DNA of 64,000 nt from assembly GCA_033026295.1 (NCBI GenBank), contig CM065177.1, positions 3,837,400-3,901,399 on the forward strand. Direction: 5' to 3'. The notes beneath the pieces are model-generated. The model was not told where the DNA came from, did no database searches, and saw only the letters and a program-made list of their open reading frames with translations. The position numbers and the translations under genes were made by a program. This DNA comes from Channa striata (lineage: Eukaryota; Chordata; Actinopteri; Anabantiformes; Channidae). Positions within the stretch are counted from its first letter, which is position 1, and each line of letters starts with the position of its first letter. Of the stretch, positions 49,201 through 62,500 are shown one piece after another.

Positions 49201-52200
49201 AAGTTAAAGCAGCTGGTACTGCAGGTCTCCCTCAGTAGTAACATCACTGACCACTGATAAATATTCATTGTAATATTAAACATTTATTTAGAAAAGAATC
49301 TTTATGAGAACATCTGGGTCTCAAGACAAAGCCTAGATTTTCTCTTCCTACTGTTAGCACCAGCCAGGACAGGCTGTTACTGACCAGGACCAGCTACAGT
49401 AACCAACATTTGAAGTGGATCAAATGTTCTTTGACAGGCCAAAGGTATAGGGATAAATTCCTGCAACCAGTTACAACCATATGCTGGTGCAATGTTTCCA
49501 GATTTCGTGCTTATGGATGACAACGCATGTAGCAAGGCTACCTAAGGTGAAAGGAATTCTTGGAGAAGAGCTTTCAAGGATGGAATGGTCAGCCCGGTCA
49601 CCCGACTTGAACACCATTAAACACATTTAGGTGCAGCTACAGTCAAGATGGCAAGCGCACCAGGTCCCTCCTAGAATCTGTGTGGAGGTGCAAACAGCAT
49701 TCCTGGAGAAATGGCAAGTCTTCCCATAACAGAATATCCCAAACCTCAGAACGTAACGTGTAACGTGCAATAGCATCTTGTTTTTCTTTTTTTTCTGACC
49801 TGAAAAAGCTCTCTTTCCTGTTTTGGGTTCTGCTTCATGCTCCGATTTCCAGAGTTACATGCACTATTCAGTACATCACCATTATGACCACGGTCTTGGC
49901 TCCTTAAGGCAATCAAAGCCACTGCTGCATTTCAGGCAATAATGGTTAAAAGGCATTTCCAGTCCATTGTGACTTTAGGTGAATCACAGAAGCATTAACA
50001 TTTTTTTGGTGCACACTTCACAAATGTGTGACTACCCACTTCACACTATGTGACAAACAATCGTGTCTAGTCACCATCAAAAGTGATGAGGCATGAAATT
50101 CCAATGATGACAACATTGCTAACAGACTTGCATGTTAAAAATGAATTTTGAACAATACTAATTCTTGTCTTTTATGAACTTTTTTGATCCACTTCAAATG
50201 TTTACTACTTTATGTTCAAGCTGTCATAATAACCAAATCAAATTTATAATCTGCATTAAGTGTGTGCCGACCTTAAGAAACTTCTTGCACTTCCAACCAT
50301 AATACTTTTTTGCCAAGATTTAATTTGACCCTTTCCCCCCTCTATTCTGCCATAAATCCTCGACTGCTGAAGAACTTGGGCGACAAACGGCATATATATA
50401 ATACTGTATGTTCTATCTCAGCTGCTAAGGCTCGTAACCTTAATCGAGATAAGTTTTACAAAAACTGCCTTTAATTTGACATTTAAAAGCTAACCATAAA
50501 TATAATATAAAATGATATATATGCACACACATTAGTTTGACACATTGACCATCTACAACAAAATTATTGCGTAGCCCCAAAAATACACAAACATTATGAA
50601 AACATAACCAACCATATATTCTGCAAATGGTCTTACTGCTGAACTGTATATGAAGAATTTTACCTGAGCTCCTGTTCTCCTCTGCCTGCTTCAGCTTTTC
50701 TTTGCAGGTCAGTAGAAACTTCCTGGATGGGTCTGAAGTGGCTTTGTTGTTGCTGGGGAAAAAAATGTAAGTAATGTTTGTGTTATCTGACTGTGAAAAT
50801 AAATGACTTAATCATATTTTATAACAAAAATAACATTTTGTGACCGTAGAAAAAATGATTACTTTCTGTTTTGCTAATGACTGCAGTAGAGCTGGGTGAA
50901 ATGGCCTTTAAACAACTTTGATTAATGTAATTCTTTGGTGTACAAACTTATTGGTATGGGGATTCAGGCAATCCCTGAAAAATAAGTTAGCATTTAAACA
51001 TTCTCGTTCATATTAATTGTTTCTTGTGGAACAGTTAAAGACATGCTTGTAAAAAAGGGGCACATCACAAAGTTAAATTTAATAAGGCAGTTTCTTTCGA
51101 ACACAAGAAATGTTAGCAGCTGTATAATTAAATTGTAAATGTAAAAGGGCTACATATATAGTTTTAGTGTTCATTGCCACAAAATTGTATTTAAACACTG
51201 GTAATTTTAAAAATTTTTTGTTTACCTTCTTTAGCTACTTTTTTAATGTTTCTGTAGTTTATGAGTTAAAATGATTGGGCACAGAGACCACTATTATGAA
51301 GATGCAACCTCAGGATCACGGTTTTTACCTTGAAGAGTCATTTTCTTTGGGGTAGTCCTCAGTTAGGTCAGTTTCAGAATTAAGGAGCCTTTTTCTCTTC
51401 TCACCCCTGAAAAACATTAAAATAAATGAATTAAAAAAAAAAAGATTTGGAGCATCTGGAAATCCAAATGGTTAGAGCATATGTGGCAAAACCTCAGTGT
51501 CCCGGGCATAAATCCACCTGGGAACCTTTGCTGCATGTCACACCCATTCTATTCCCTTATGTTTCCTCAAACCGCCACCTATCTAATAAATCTTTATTTT
51601 AGAACAAACGGCCTCCAAAAACCAAACAAATTTATGTCAGCACCTGTACAGATCCTATCCACAAAGTAATCAGTGATCAGTAGTCAAGGTTCAGGATGCA
51701 TTTTGTCGAAGGACAGCTGGTTTGTTAAGTTTTAAATTATTTGATGCAGAAAAGCCCCTATTTAAATTTAGAAGATGTAGTGAATTTATCCAGATTTAAA
51801 CATTTGACATAGAACTCACCCAGTTTTTCTCTGCCAGCTGAAACAGGTGATAGCAGCCTACAGGACAGATTCTGAAAGCAAGCTCCTTCATTCCAGGGGA
51901 AACAAATAGCCTTATTTCAGCAAACTGTGTAAATTTACAACTTGCCTGTGTTCAAAGCATTTTATTATGAAACCCCCCCTTTTTTTTTAAAGATAAAAGC
52001 TGGTTTGAGAATTGAAATGATGTTACGGTCAATGACAAAACAGTTTATTGGCTAAAGATTTGACTTACTTAATTGTGCTGAGAAAATAAAGCCGTACAAA
52101 CATTCTACTGTGCAAAAGCTACAATGCAGAGGTCATAGTTATTTATGAAAGCATAGCGTCCCTACTGGAAGGTACCAGCAACTTTTAAGCTTGGAAGTTT

Positions 52201-55200
52201 TCCTACGTTACAAAATGTATGAGTTTGTGAATCAAACCACCTTAAATCTTAGTACAATTTTAATCAGATGTTTTTTTATTGCTTCTCTAGCATGCCACTT
52301 TAGTGATGACTGGATCTTTAAGCACTTGGGTGGAAAAAAAAAGGGAAATCCTTTTCCCATTCATACAAAATCTTTGACCACTTATTTAGGGTTGCAGGTG
52401 GTTGGAGCCTATCCCAGCAGTCATTGGGAGAGAGGCGGGACAAAACCTAAAAACGTCCCCAGTCTATCTCAGGGCCAACGCAGAGAGACATACACAGACA
52501 GACGAACATTCACACTCACATTCAAACCTACAGTCAATTTAGAGTCACCAGCTCAGCTAACGTGCATGTCTTTGGAATGTGGGAGAAACGCACATAAACG
52601 TGGGAGAACATGCAAACTCCACACAGAAAGGTTTTAGCCAGCAGGAGACCTTCTCATTGTGAGGCAGCAGCATGAACCAGTTCACTGCCTGAACCTCTCT
52701 CATTTCTACAATAAATAAATGAAATAAAACATTCAAAGAGCCTGCAGCATGTGCACCACTGTACCCACAATAGACTGACACAAATCCCTCCAACTTAAGA
52801 AACAGTACAGAGATATAGGGAAAAGAACCACACATGTAGCGTTTACATTTTGTGACACAAGTAGCTGAAAAAAAAAAAAAAAGGGATTTATCACTATTGG
52901 TCACAGTGCACAACCCTGCTTAGAAATGTTTGGGTTTGAAAACAACTAGTTGATGATTAGAAGCAACATTTTCAGAACCGAAAAATGTGATGCAGCCCTA
53001 CTTCCAAAACGTTGCTGTGTAAAATGTAAATAAAAAATGCAGTCCAAAAACTAACATTATTGATACTTAATTTCCTTTGAAGACTCATATTTTGCTGACC
53101 CACCTTTTCTGGAAAGGGGATGCGTATAAATGAAGCTACTCAAACCTAATCGGGAATTAACAAATGTTGGGATGTATTGAGCAGTATATTATTCAAGGTT
53201 GCACTAATAAAAAAAGATCAGTTAAAGCTTCAGCATTGTAATTACTAATGTTAACATTCTGAATCCGTGCAAGTATATGCTTATTTAGTGTGGTTAAGTC
53301 TCCCCTTTGCTACAAGATTTTTAATGAACCACAGAACAGTTGGAGCAGAAAACTATATGACTTATCAATAAAAATACAACACCAACATTCTCTTTACTCT
53401 CCCTTTATTGTAAACACTTTTGGCCACACCAGGATCCTATAGGAATGGTGACCCAGGTCGATCTAACAGTTCAGTGACCGTGCTTTTGAATAAAACTGTT
53501 TAATTCAGATCCTCTGAAGTTGTCCTGCTTCAGAGTAGGTTCACCATGCAGCAGATGTTACCATGGTAATCTACCCTAGGATAAAAGTTGTCCAGCTTTG
53601 CGCTACCTAAAAACCTGACTGGATAAAGCACAAATGTATGTTTGTGATACAGCTCATGGTAACAAGCAAAACTGTTGTTGAAAAATGAATAGTAACTAAT
53701 ATGTTTTATCAAAACACAGGCATACTTTACATTGCAAATGTAACATGGATTTTAATCATACCTATTCTCAGAAAGTCCAGTGCGAGTGGGAGTTGAGACT
53801 GCTCTGCTTGGGCTGCCAAGAGGCTTCCGTTGGGTTGCATCCTCCCGCCCTTCTGCACTCTGCCTTCTCGGTGTTGTCTGGAAAATGTGAGGATATTCAA
53901 CTCATATGTAAGCTCATCTCAGTACTTTAGGTTGGAAATGCAGTTTGGTGTTGTTGCTCACCTGTCTCTCCCCAGGTGGACTGGTCTCATTTTTCACAGA
54001 TCGGTTCCCAAGCACACCGAAGTTTGCACTTCCATGGGAAGATTTTAAAACTGCAAAACGAAGAAAGTGGGATTCAAGTGTAAAAACTCCTGAAAAAGCT
54101 TTTTTAAAGCTTTCCTTCTACTACCCCAGAGACAATGGCTTACTGTACACTCATAACCATGAAACATTGTTTTTGTTTTGCATTTTGTTTGTTTAACAAA
54201 AATCCACAATAAATATGTAATGAACAGGTTAGAACAATGGTGTTACTGAATATTAATATTAGCCTTGACAAACTGGTGTCACATCAGCAGACAGAGATCT
54301 AATAGACCTGACTGGCAGGTATCTTTAGACCTACCCAGATCGTTTAACAATAATGGAACCTCCCAACACCGTTATGCCCAGCTATCACTATGCCCAGGTA
54401 TCAGCCAACGCGCAAGCTCATTGCTTCAAATGAAATTGGATCAAATGTAGTTTATTGTCAAAGTTCACCATTTATCTGGAGAACAGCCTAGTCAGCTGGA
54501 TCCTTGACAACATACAACATTTGCATGTTGTTGGTTGTTATTTGCAGTTTTTTTATACACCAACTGGTGGTGTGTGCAGGAAAAAGCAGGAAAGGAATTG
54601 TGGAAGGAGACTGAGTTAAGAACAGAAGGCATAAACTAATGTCTGCCTGGGCAATGAGTTTGTGTGTGTGTTTATAAGACATTCTGTGCGACCCTTTTTT
54701 TTTCTTATCATTTATGTCTTGTATGCAAACAATTATACAGAAGAGAAACATTTACAAAAAACACATCTTAAATTGCAATCTTGCCGTTTTAAAGAAAAGG
54801 CAATTTCTACACTGATCAGTGTTTAACACTAAAATGGTTCTATATCTAACAAATAAGGATACATGTACTTTTAGTTTCCATCCTTTACTTTACTGTGCCG
54901 CGAACCATCAACAAATTTGCATTTAAAATGGACAGTGGATGAACAGTGGTGCCATTACCTGACTTTCCCTGCTTTAGCTTTTCCAGGTATTCTCTGGTCT
55001 TCTGAAGCAAAGTTGTGGGCATTTTATCCATGCTAATGACACTGTTGTCCTTCAAGGTCAGCATGATCCGGTTCAGACTCTGGTTAACATTCTTCACATT
55101 TGAGTTCAGCTGAATCGAGAAAACAATTCAAGATAGTCAGTTTATTTATTTGTTTTTGTAATACATTTTATAATAGCAAATGTTATTAGCTAGTTAGCGT

Positions 55201-57933
55201 CACTATTATTTTATTAATTTCAATTATTTGTATTATTTTAATTATTACTTTTTTTAAACCAAGACATTCATGTGGTCTTGATCCAGGTCTAGACTTGAGC
55301 ATTGCATATGTTACTTTGCAGACTGAAAATTTATGCCTGTGCGTACTGTCAGCAGTTCCAGTCCACCAACTGTGTATGTGCTACAAAAGTAAATTATTTG
55401 CTCATTTCTTGCTTCCTAAAGCGATATCCCTATCACTTTTTTAATTTTTGTTATGTTGCAGCCTAATACTACGATCATTAAAATGTATTCCTTTTCTTAG
55501 TATTCAGTACTTCTCTCAGTACTGACAAAGTGAAAATATTTTAATTAATTTCTTTCAAATTATAAAAAAAGAAAGGTGTACAAAAAAATCTCTATGCAGG
55601 TTTGGTTTAAATGTGAAGCAGAATCTCATTCGTATCATAAAATTGATACTGTACACCCTGGCAGAATGTGCAAAAAAACATGTAGGATACATTATTCCAC
55701 AGTGTATAATAAATGTTTCTAAATGTTTCTTAAGTGTTTCTGTGCAAATTGCTAGGTTAAAGTATGATTACAGTCTTTGTATGATATAGCCTCTCTAAAA
55801 ACATTGCCCCACGCAAAGACTAAAGACACTGAAGTAAAATTTTTTTCCTATTGACAAAGTAATTTAATGTGTTCTACTTTAAGAGCATCTTGCCAGTTAA
55901 AAAATAAAATCAGTTTGATTGAACAGTTTGTAAAAAAAGAAAAAAGCAGGTCTTTACGAGGAAATGTTAACTTTCTGTGTCAGTAGATAGATAACTAGTA
56001 GCTAATGTATGTACCACATCAGATAGTGCCTTTTATGTCCTTAAGTAATCGTCAAGGAAACCAATGCCTTTGATGTTGTACTGCCCTTTATGTTGTATTG
56101 CCTTCGACGACTGTTGGAAATGGACAGGAGCAGCAAGTCTTTATCAGACCAGTGTTTGGCTGTGGAAGGCACACAGTTTTCTTACTGTGCTCAGTGAAGT
56201 TTAGGTATTATATCAGCGTGATTCTAGAACTGTTATTAACTACTGAGGAACACAGAAGTTCAATAAATCTGCAGTTTTTATAATACATCGATCTCTGAAG
56301 TGGATCTTTTTTAGACTATTGGACACGCGTAAGGCGCCCTCTACATTAATAAGAAAACTTTTCTTACACGGACTAAACGATTGGATTAACGAAAAGATGG
56401 AAAGTGAAAGGGATACAGATACAGTTGCAATGGATCTATCAAACCGAGTTCAGATGTCCATGATAAATACTTGGTAAGGGGCTGTACAATATAAGAAAGA
56501 CCAAACTGACATTTGCCCGAGTGAAAAATAAACGTGACCGTCTGCATTGTTAACTAAACATTCATTAATTTGGTTCACGCTGCCACAATATCAGCACTGA
56601 CCACTACACATATTAAATCATTTTTGTAATAATTTTAATGTGTTAAAACCTTATTTCATTGTATAGCTGAAAGCAGCGAGGTTGATCCTAAAATCCCCAT
56701 CATCTTTCATTTAAGGTGAAACAGAAGCTGGGTCATTTAAAGCTTTTAAAGCATTTAAAGCAACTTTAAATTCACAATTTCACAGTTTAGGTTGAATTTA
56801 ATTTGGATATAATTAAAAGGTGACAGAACATCTTTGCCTGTATGTAATATTCTGATATTATAAATAATAGTACAACTCAGTTATAAGTCTAGCAAAGTAA
56901 TACAGTTATTTTAACATATATTATCACCATCATCTCGAATACGTTTTCAATTGTTGGTTTGCTTTGTCTCTTGTTTAATGAAGTATAAACAGTACTTACA
57001 TTGTAACATTCACTAATATTTAAGCAGTGTGTGTTATATATTGTATTGGTCGTATTTGTTTTGAGAACTTGTGATTTGAATTTTGCATAAGTTGTGTAGC
57101 ATCCATGGCTATTTTTATTTTCTGGACAATCAACCATATTTATTCTGCAAGTTATGTGGAAATTCTTGAAACAAATTAAATAAATAAAGTCAGGTGCCAG
57201 GTAAAGAATAAGGCAGTATCTTATTTGTCATTTGAGCTGGTCATGCGATGTCCTGCATAAACTACATGCATTAACAAGCAGGTAGCATATTAAAACTACC
57301 AGCATTTAATCCAAAATAGATAAGCATCAATAACTGTTCCTCATACTAATACACGTGAGAAGGAATATACAAATTATTTGAGTGGCAACTGTCACATTCT
57401 TATCATTCTTTTTGTTTAAAGACAGCCATGTAGCCTATTTAGGTTTTTAAGACCCAGTCTGTTAAGACATTTAAAAAAAACAGCAAAATTATGTGAGAGA
57501 CATTTTTTATTATAATCTAATCAATGTTGCAACTGTCCCTGTGGATTGTTCCAACATTTGACTCTGTCTATTCAAGTTTAAATTGTACATATATTGTAAC
57601 ATTCACCAATATTTAAGCAGTGTGTGGGTAGCTGAAATATGTGAGTTTAACGGATTAAAATTTTGTCTTTCTAGGAAAATCCCATCCCATGTCTCCCGTA
57701 ACATATTTGCATTTGCACTCATTCCTCAACAACTACAAGTCAAACAAACCAATCAGTACCTGGAATGTTTTGGAAGCTCCACCAGAGCTGAACCTTACAC
57801 AAAGGTTGACTTTGTTGTCTTTTTCCAGAATCTCAAAAGTTCCTTCTTTCCACCTGGTGGTACCCAGTTCTATGCTTGTAAAGCGGATCTTAACAGCGCC
57901 GCCACTGGAGAGCTTGGGCACTGTGGTTGTCAT
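37288..57933 (-). CDS. usp37: Ubiquitin carboxyl-terminal hydrolase 37
   Basis: Cell-cycle deubiquitinase. Coding exons: 57760-57933, 54959-55109, 53962-54050, 53762-53877, 51329-51406, 50664-50752, 48611-48704, 48349-48504, 47965-48096, 47521-47644, 41792-42030, 41557-41674, 41353-41432, 40253-40417, 39993-40046, 39603-39750, 39291-39519, 38929-39095, 38651-38711, 38241-38356, 37956-38025, 37573-37711, 37288-37375; 2877 nt, 958 aa, every phase consistent. A PH-like N-terminus (TTRWKEGTFEILEKDNKV) precedes the split USP domain: Cys box NLGNTCYMNAILQSLF (Cys about 324), DAHEFLSQCLDQL, CxxC pairs (CKGCGE, YSCEKC), LILHLKRYSFN and His box GHYISDVYD (His about 885). Three ubiquitin-interacting motifs (DEEMLAAVLEMSRQEA, EEQELQQALAQSLQEH, DDLKRATELSLQEF) lie in the insert, as in USP37. 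A 5' UTR acceptor lies at 57987. Exon 17 has tandem donors 9 nt apart. Confidence 0.95.
42380..46860 (+). mobile_element. Decayed BEL/Pao-type LTR retrotransposon in a usp37 intron
   Basis: Plus-strand (antisense to usp37) coding remains in one 5.5-kb intron. An LTR-like 5' part (about 42380-42915, interrupted by a nested repeat) is followed by gag-like sequence, then a frame at 44669-45220 with zinc-knuckle-like Cys/His clusters (CFSCLIPAHMSKFC) and a protease-like motif (YACLDSGCNAIFC). Reverse transcriptase/RNase H remnants follow at about 45960-46420 (SSVYDPLGVIASVTL; ARVAPLKPMTIPRLE), then a tail resembling the integrase C-terminus (about 46600-46800). Many stops and frameshifts interrupt the frames and the DSGC motif departs from the usual serine-containing form, so the copy is dead. 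I could not find a matching 3' LTR. Assignment to BEL/Pao rests on these motifs. Confidence 0.75.
42423..42662. repeat. Teleost dispersed repeat nested inside the BEL-type LTR
   Basis: Contains the widespread fish phrase ggcagacgcttttatccaaa followed by gcgacttac, then gcagtgtcttgcccaaggac and a tRNA-like end (accaactgagctccagccac). The homologous LTR at 55990-56290 lacks it, which fixes the insertion limits to within a few bases. Confidence 0.75.
49490..49745 (+). mobile_element. Tc1/mariner-like transposase remnant
   Basis: In the usp37 intron between exons 6 and 7. Conceptual translation gives MEWSARSPDLNTIKHI and then VPPRICVEVQTAFLEKWQVF, the C-terminal DDE region and final helix typical of Tc1 transposases, preceded by a diverged catalytic-Asp block (DDNACSKA). 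Frameshifts and stops interrupt it and the terminal repeats were not found, so it is a fragment. Confidence 0.6.
51462..51622 (+). mobile_element. tRNA-derived SINE fragment
   Basis: The segment has ggttagagcatatgtggcaa, cctgggaacctttgctgcat, gtcacacccattctattccc and ends ctatctaataaatctttatt. This matches the layout of a common teleost SINE (tRNA-related head with diverged B box, then the tttgctgcatgtc body). Confidence 0.55.
52380..52680 (-). repeat. Teleost L2-like tail, reverse orientation
   Basis: The reverse complement of this stretch shows the same modules as 8590-8905, including tttagagtcaccagctcagc and gcatgtctttggaatgtggg on the plus strand. It lies in the intron between usp37 exons 4 and 5. 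Confidence 0.7.
55990..56480 (+). mobile_element. Second BEL-type LTR plus leader fragment
   Basis: Aligns by eye with 42380-42423 plus 42663-43080: ataactagtagctaatg at the start, gtttaggtattatatc in the middle, tttttataatacatc at the LTR end, then a leader with aaacttttcttacacggact and gattggattaacgaaaag. It stops soon after the leader and has no downstream coding part. It lies in the first large intron of usp37, same orientation as the longer copy. Confidence 0.75.
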
Positions 57934-59594
57934 GGCTTACTATCCAGTTGGTTCACTGTGGAGGCTGGGACTTGATTTCAACAAATCCTGAAATTACATC
58001 AAAACTATTTCAGTACAGTCAGTACAGCAACTCACAGTATTCAAGAATGAAATTATAACCAGTATACTTTTACTATAAAAGCTTAAAAAAAAAAACACCA
58101 TGCACAACTTCCTTTCAAACATAATTTTACTGAACGTCAGACATGAAGAATGAAATTAATGTAGCAGGCCACCATATCATTATAGGCACTACTCCAAGGA
58201 TTGTTGACATCAAAACAGGCGTATTAGCTCAACGACTAAGCTCATTGATCACAAAGCAGTGATTAGTGGGAAACTTTTTATTACAGCACAAAACGTTTAC
58301 TTCATTAACATTAGTAGCAACGAGGATGATTACTCAGGTGACAAGCGAAATATTAATTGGATAGTATGCGACTATACTACTATACTGAGCATTTGATGTA
58401 ATTCACTGCAAAGTGCAGGCAAACTAAAAGCTAAGAAACAGAAGAGCTAACATTACAAGGCTCCTTCCAACAGCGACCATAAAGCTTCGCTCCTGCCACA
58501 AACCTGACAACGGAGACGGCGGTTCTATAAACTGGCGAACTCGCGCAGCTTGTACTAGCTGGTTAGCCGGACCCGTAACGGCCACTGTAGCCTCACGTTA
58601 GGCTTGCATTCACGTTAGCCACCAAACTAGCCCCATTCGCGGCACCAAAGACGAGCGAAGGTGCACAGAATATTGAGGCAACAGTGGGTGAGCTCTAGCT
58701 AGGTACGCGTTGTTCTGACAGAATGAACAGTCACACATATTTGCAAATCCATCAAAGTTATAAAGAGCTCGCCAGAGTGACACTACAACCAAGGTAGACG
58801 TCTCTGCTGCAGGTAATGTCCTCCCTTCATCTAAAGGCGCTGAATGGATGGAGGCCGACATTAGCAAGTCTGCTAGCACGCTAGCGGGAGCTAGCTAACT
58901 GGCTAATTTGCCTGATTGTAATTTGATGATGAAAACAGTGTCAGAGCTTAATTACATCGTCGATAATTACCTGTCGATGATATATACCTGCCTGGAAACT
59001 TCTAAATCACACTATCGTTTTCGTATGTCCTACAAAGGTAGAAAGTTTGTTTTGCCGGCATTCACCTGCTCCCCAGTATATGTTGTTGACAGTGGAGCCA
59101 CACACTACGCTTCGCAACGCTGCTCGATGATGGCGGGAATGTGAAAATTTACAACGGAAATGATAACCGAGAGTACGTCCCATCCTCTTCTCGCGATATT
59201 TCAACTGTTCGGACTGTAAGATTACCTCCATTGCTCCAACCTTGTTCAAATGTTGTTGCTAAGTTGTGTTACGTGAACGCTAGGCTTCAGTATTGTTTGT
59301 AGGGATGGTCTTATCGATATACATACTTGTTTTCTTGTTCAGTTAACGGTATCTCAATGGAGTAATGCAGTTTGGAGCCTTACTGTTGTACGCGAATACA
59401 GGATTTCATTTGTCAAGAGATTTAGCGTTAGCTAGCTGCTAGCGTGCTCTAGCAGTGTATAAGTTTGTTCGTTGCGCGAACTTTATTTCATTGCAGCCAC
59501 ATTTAAACAACCAGCGCCGGCTTTACAGCACGCTTGAACCGGTACAGATTTGTTTAAGTAAACCCTAGGACGACTTGAAGACGAGCTTCGGAGA
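57934..59594. promoter_or_regulatory. Divergent promoter region between usp37 and cnot9
   Basis: usp37 (minus) and cnot9 (plus) start codons are 1.66 kb apart in opposite directions. usp37 has a 5' UTR acceptor at 57987; candidate donors for its non-coding first exon lie near 58971 and 58988 (minus strand). That places its start probably between about 59000 and 59220 and leaves a few hundred bp to the cnot9 first exon. The 58440-59600 stretch is richer in CpG than the flanking introns. Confidence 0.55.
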
Positions 59595-62500
59595 ATGCTG
59601 GCGACGGGAGCAGTGAGTATCCAACTGCAGCGTAATGCTAGTTTACGTGAGGCTTGTGACAGACGTCTAAACACACAGTTACGCTCGTATAACATTAGTG
59701 CTAGTTTGTTAAGATCATCCAATTCTACGCTGTCCGTAGTCATGGCATTAGCTTTGTTTAACCCTGACAGCTTGAAAATGAAACCTTGTGTCTTGGTGAG
59801 ACTAACCTGTATAAATAAGGAAATAAAAATATGCTCAGTAAAACGATCAGATTAGATTTAAAACTATTTAAAACTTATGGTACTTATTTCATTCAGTGAA
59901 AACCTTGTACCTTACCTAGGAATCATCTGCATACTAGTTTATGTATTTCCCTGAATTCAAGCTGACATACAAGGCATATTTAGAAAATCTTCACAAGAAC
60001 TTACCATATCATTTTATTGCATTAAAGTATATAATAATACCCACTTGCAAAGAAGATCAGTGTTCACTGGATAAGTTGACTAAAATAACTAGATGAATGC
60101 ATAATATTTAAAGCTGCAGATTTATTTGTCACGGTGGCACCGGCTTGAATCTATCAAGTTAGATGGTGGTAATGAATGAATAAAGCTTATTTTTGCTTAC
60201 ATTTACAGGCTGTCACTAACGTCACAGCATTGGCCCAGGTGGACCGGGAGAAGATATACCAATGGATAAATGAATTGTCCAGCCCGGAGACCAGAGAAAA
60301 TGCCTTGCTGGAGCTAAGCAAGAAACGTGAATCTGTACCAGACCTGGCTCCAATGCTCTGGCACTCCTGTGGCACCATTGCTGCTCTATTACAGGTATGG
60401 CCAATGTCCCATCCCTTGCTTAAGCACACACATCTGCTCACAAATGGTTTCTTTACTTCTTTGTTTGTCTGTCTTTCTTTTAGGAGATAGTAAACATCTA
60501 TCCATCAATAAATCCACCTACACTTACAGCTCACCAGTCCAACAGAGTTTGCAACGCCTTGGCACTTCTGCAGTGCGTTGCCTCACATCCAGAGACACGG
60601 TAATGGGAAATTCTGTGTCATGAAAAATTGCAGGAGGATTTAGTTATTTGCTCCCTTTAGTGTTAGTGCTATTCATGGAAACATGTTTTCAGAAGCTTTG
60701 ATTGCATAATGCTTCAGAAAGCCATAGTACGTAATGAACAGGGTCTTTTGTAAGGGGGCCATGTCTCACATCTGACAGCCTGGCCTTTAATCACTCCTTG
60801 TAATAATATTGTAAATACCATTTAGTGTTCATCATTCTGGGGACAAGTTGCTGCAATGGTATGGTTATGAAATTCTTGAAATGTATGATTGATATAGAGA
60901 ATGTGAAGTTATGTCCCACCATGTCAACTGTTTGGGCCATCATCTTGTGGGGTGCCCGTAACATTTGATAACCTGCATTCCTTTTGTTTGCTTGAAAATT
61001 AGTATAAATCATCTGAATTTTAGGGATATGTGGCAAAGGTAAATACTGACCTACTGCAACAGCGCTGACTTACTGGGGAGATGCTTTTCAGCATTGTGGT
61101 AGAAAATAAAAGACATGCTCTAACTCACTAAAAGAAAGACAAGCGGTCTTCACAATGTGCCACACAAAAATGTACAATTCAACATGGAATGATATCAGTT
61201 TCACATTCTCTGTTTATCGTATCTTATTTAAGTCATGTTGATTAAAGTGCTTTTATATCTTTGTTCAACAACAGCTCTGCCTTTCTTGCTGCACACATCC
61301 CTCTTTTCCTTTACCCTTTTCTGCACACTGTGAGCAAAACACGTCCATTTGAGTATCTGCGTCTCACCAGCCTTGGAGTCATAGGTAAACTACTTCTACT
61401 TAGGTGTTTTATTTCTTAAATAACGGTAACTTGCATGTAATAGTGTGTTCATTGTTCACTATAATGTCTTTTTTTGTGTACTTAACTGCAGGTGCCTTGG
61501 TCAAAACAGATGAACAGGAAGTGATTAATTTTCTCCTCACCACTGAAATAATCCCACTGTGTCTCCGCATCATGGAATCAGGCAGTGAACTCTCCAAAAC
61601 GGTACCTTAATAATACATATGCTTTCATTTATTTTACCTATCGACATGCAGTGGTACTTAAAAGTGTTTGAAGCCTTGAATTTTTTTTCCTGTTGTCCTT
61701 AAATGGGATCAAAATTTCACACAAATTCTAACAGGAGTTCAAGGGAACACATATAAATAGATGCTTTCGTTAGACTTCTCCATTCTTTTATTGTGGGGAG
61801 TAATTAAGGATTCTGACTATGCTACTTCAAAACACTCAAATTAGGGTTGTGTTAATGATAACAAGCAATCCTGAGCCAGAGGCAGCAAAACAGACCCAAA
61901 TCATAAAACTGCCATGTCCAAGTTTTACAGCTGGGGTAAAGTTCTTATGCTTCAATGTAGAGTTTGGTTGCCATTAAACGTAATCCCTCTTATTCAAGCA
62001 AATAACTTTGGTTACATGACCCTGAGCAATGTGTAGATGGGTAGCAGTGGAGCGTAGAGACTTCCTCCTCAAACCTCTACCATGCACATGATATTTGTTT
62101 AATGTTGTCCTAATGGTGGATTCGTGAACATTAAGTCACTACACTAGTCGCCTTTCCCAGATATTTCCCTGGCTTTCATTTTGCCCTCCTGGACTTGTGT
62201 TTGTGCTTGTATTTGTTGGTTTATCACTCCTTCAGTGGCTAACAAAGCCATTGTAGCTAGTAGTTTTGCAGATGATTTTACCTAAAGAGACTAATGGGGG
62301 TTCCGTTTGGGGTTCAATGTCCCTCCCAGTATCTTTAACATCTGACTAGAAGGAACCAGGAATGAACTACTTTACCAACTAAGCCTAACTCAAAAAATGA
62401 TCTTTATAATCTATCTCTCTTTTGATGTCTTCAGAAATATCACACTTCTACGGAACTGTGTTGTCAAGATCAGATTTTGATAGTAAAGGTCCAGCTTTGT

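Noticed and set aside
51828..51880. Possible extra usp37 exon (minus strand) with acceptor- and donor-like ends
   Set aside because: Only an 18-nt form keeps phase, and skipping it joins exons 4 and 5 as ENRGEKRKR, which matches the family (ENRTEKRKR). Treated as intron.
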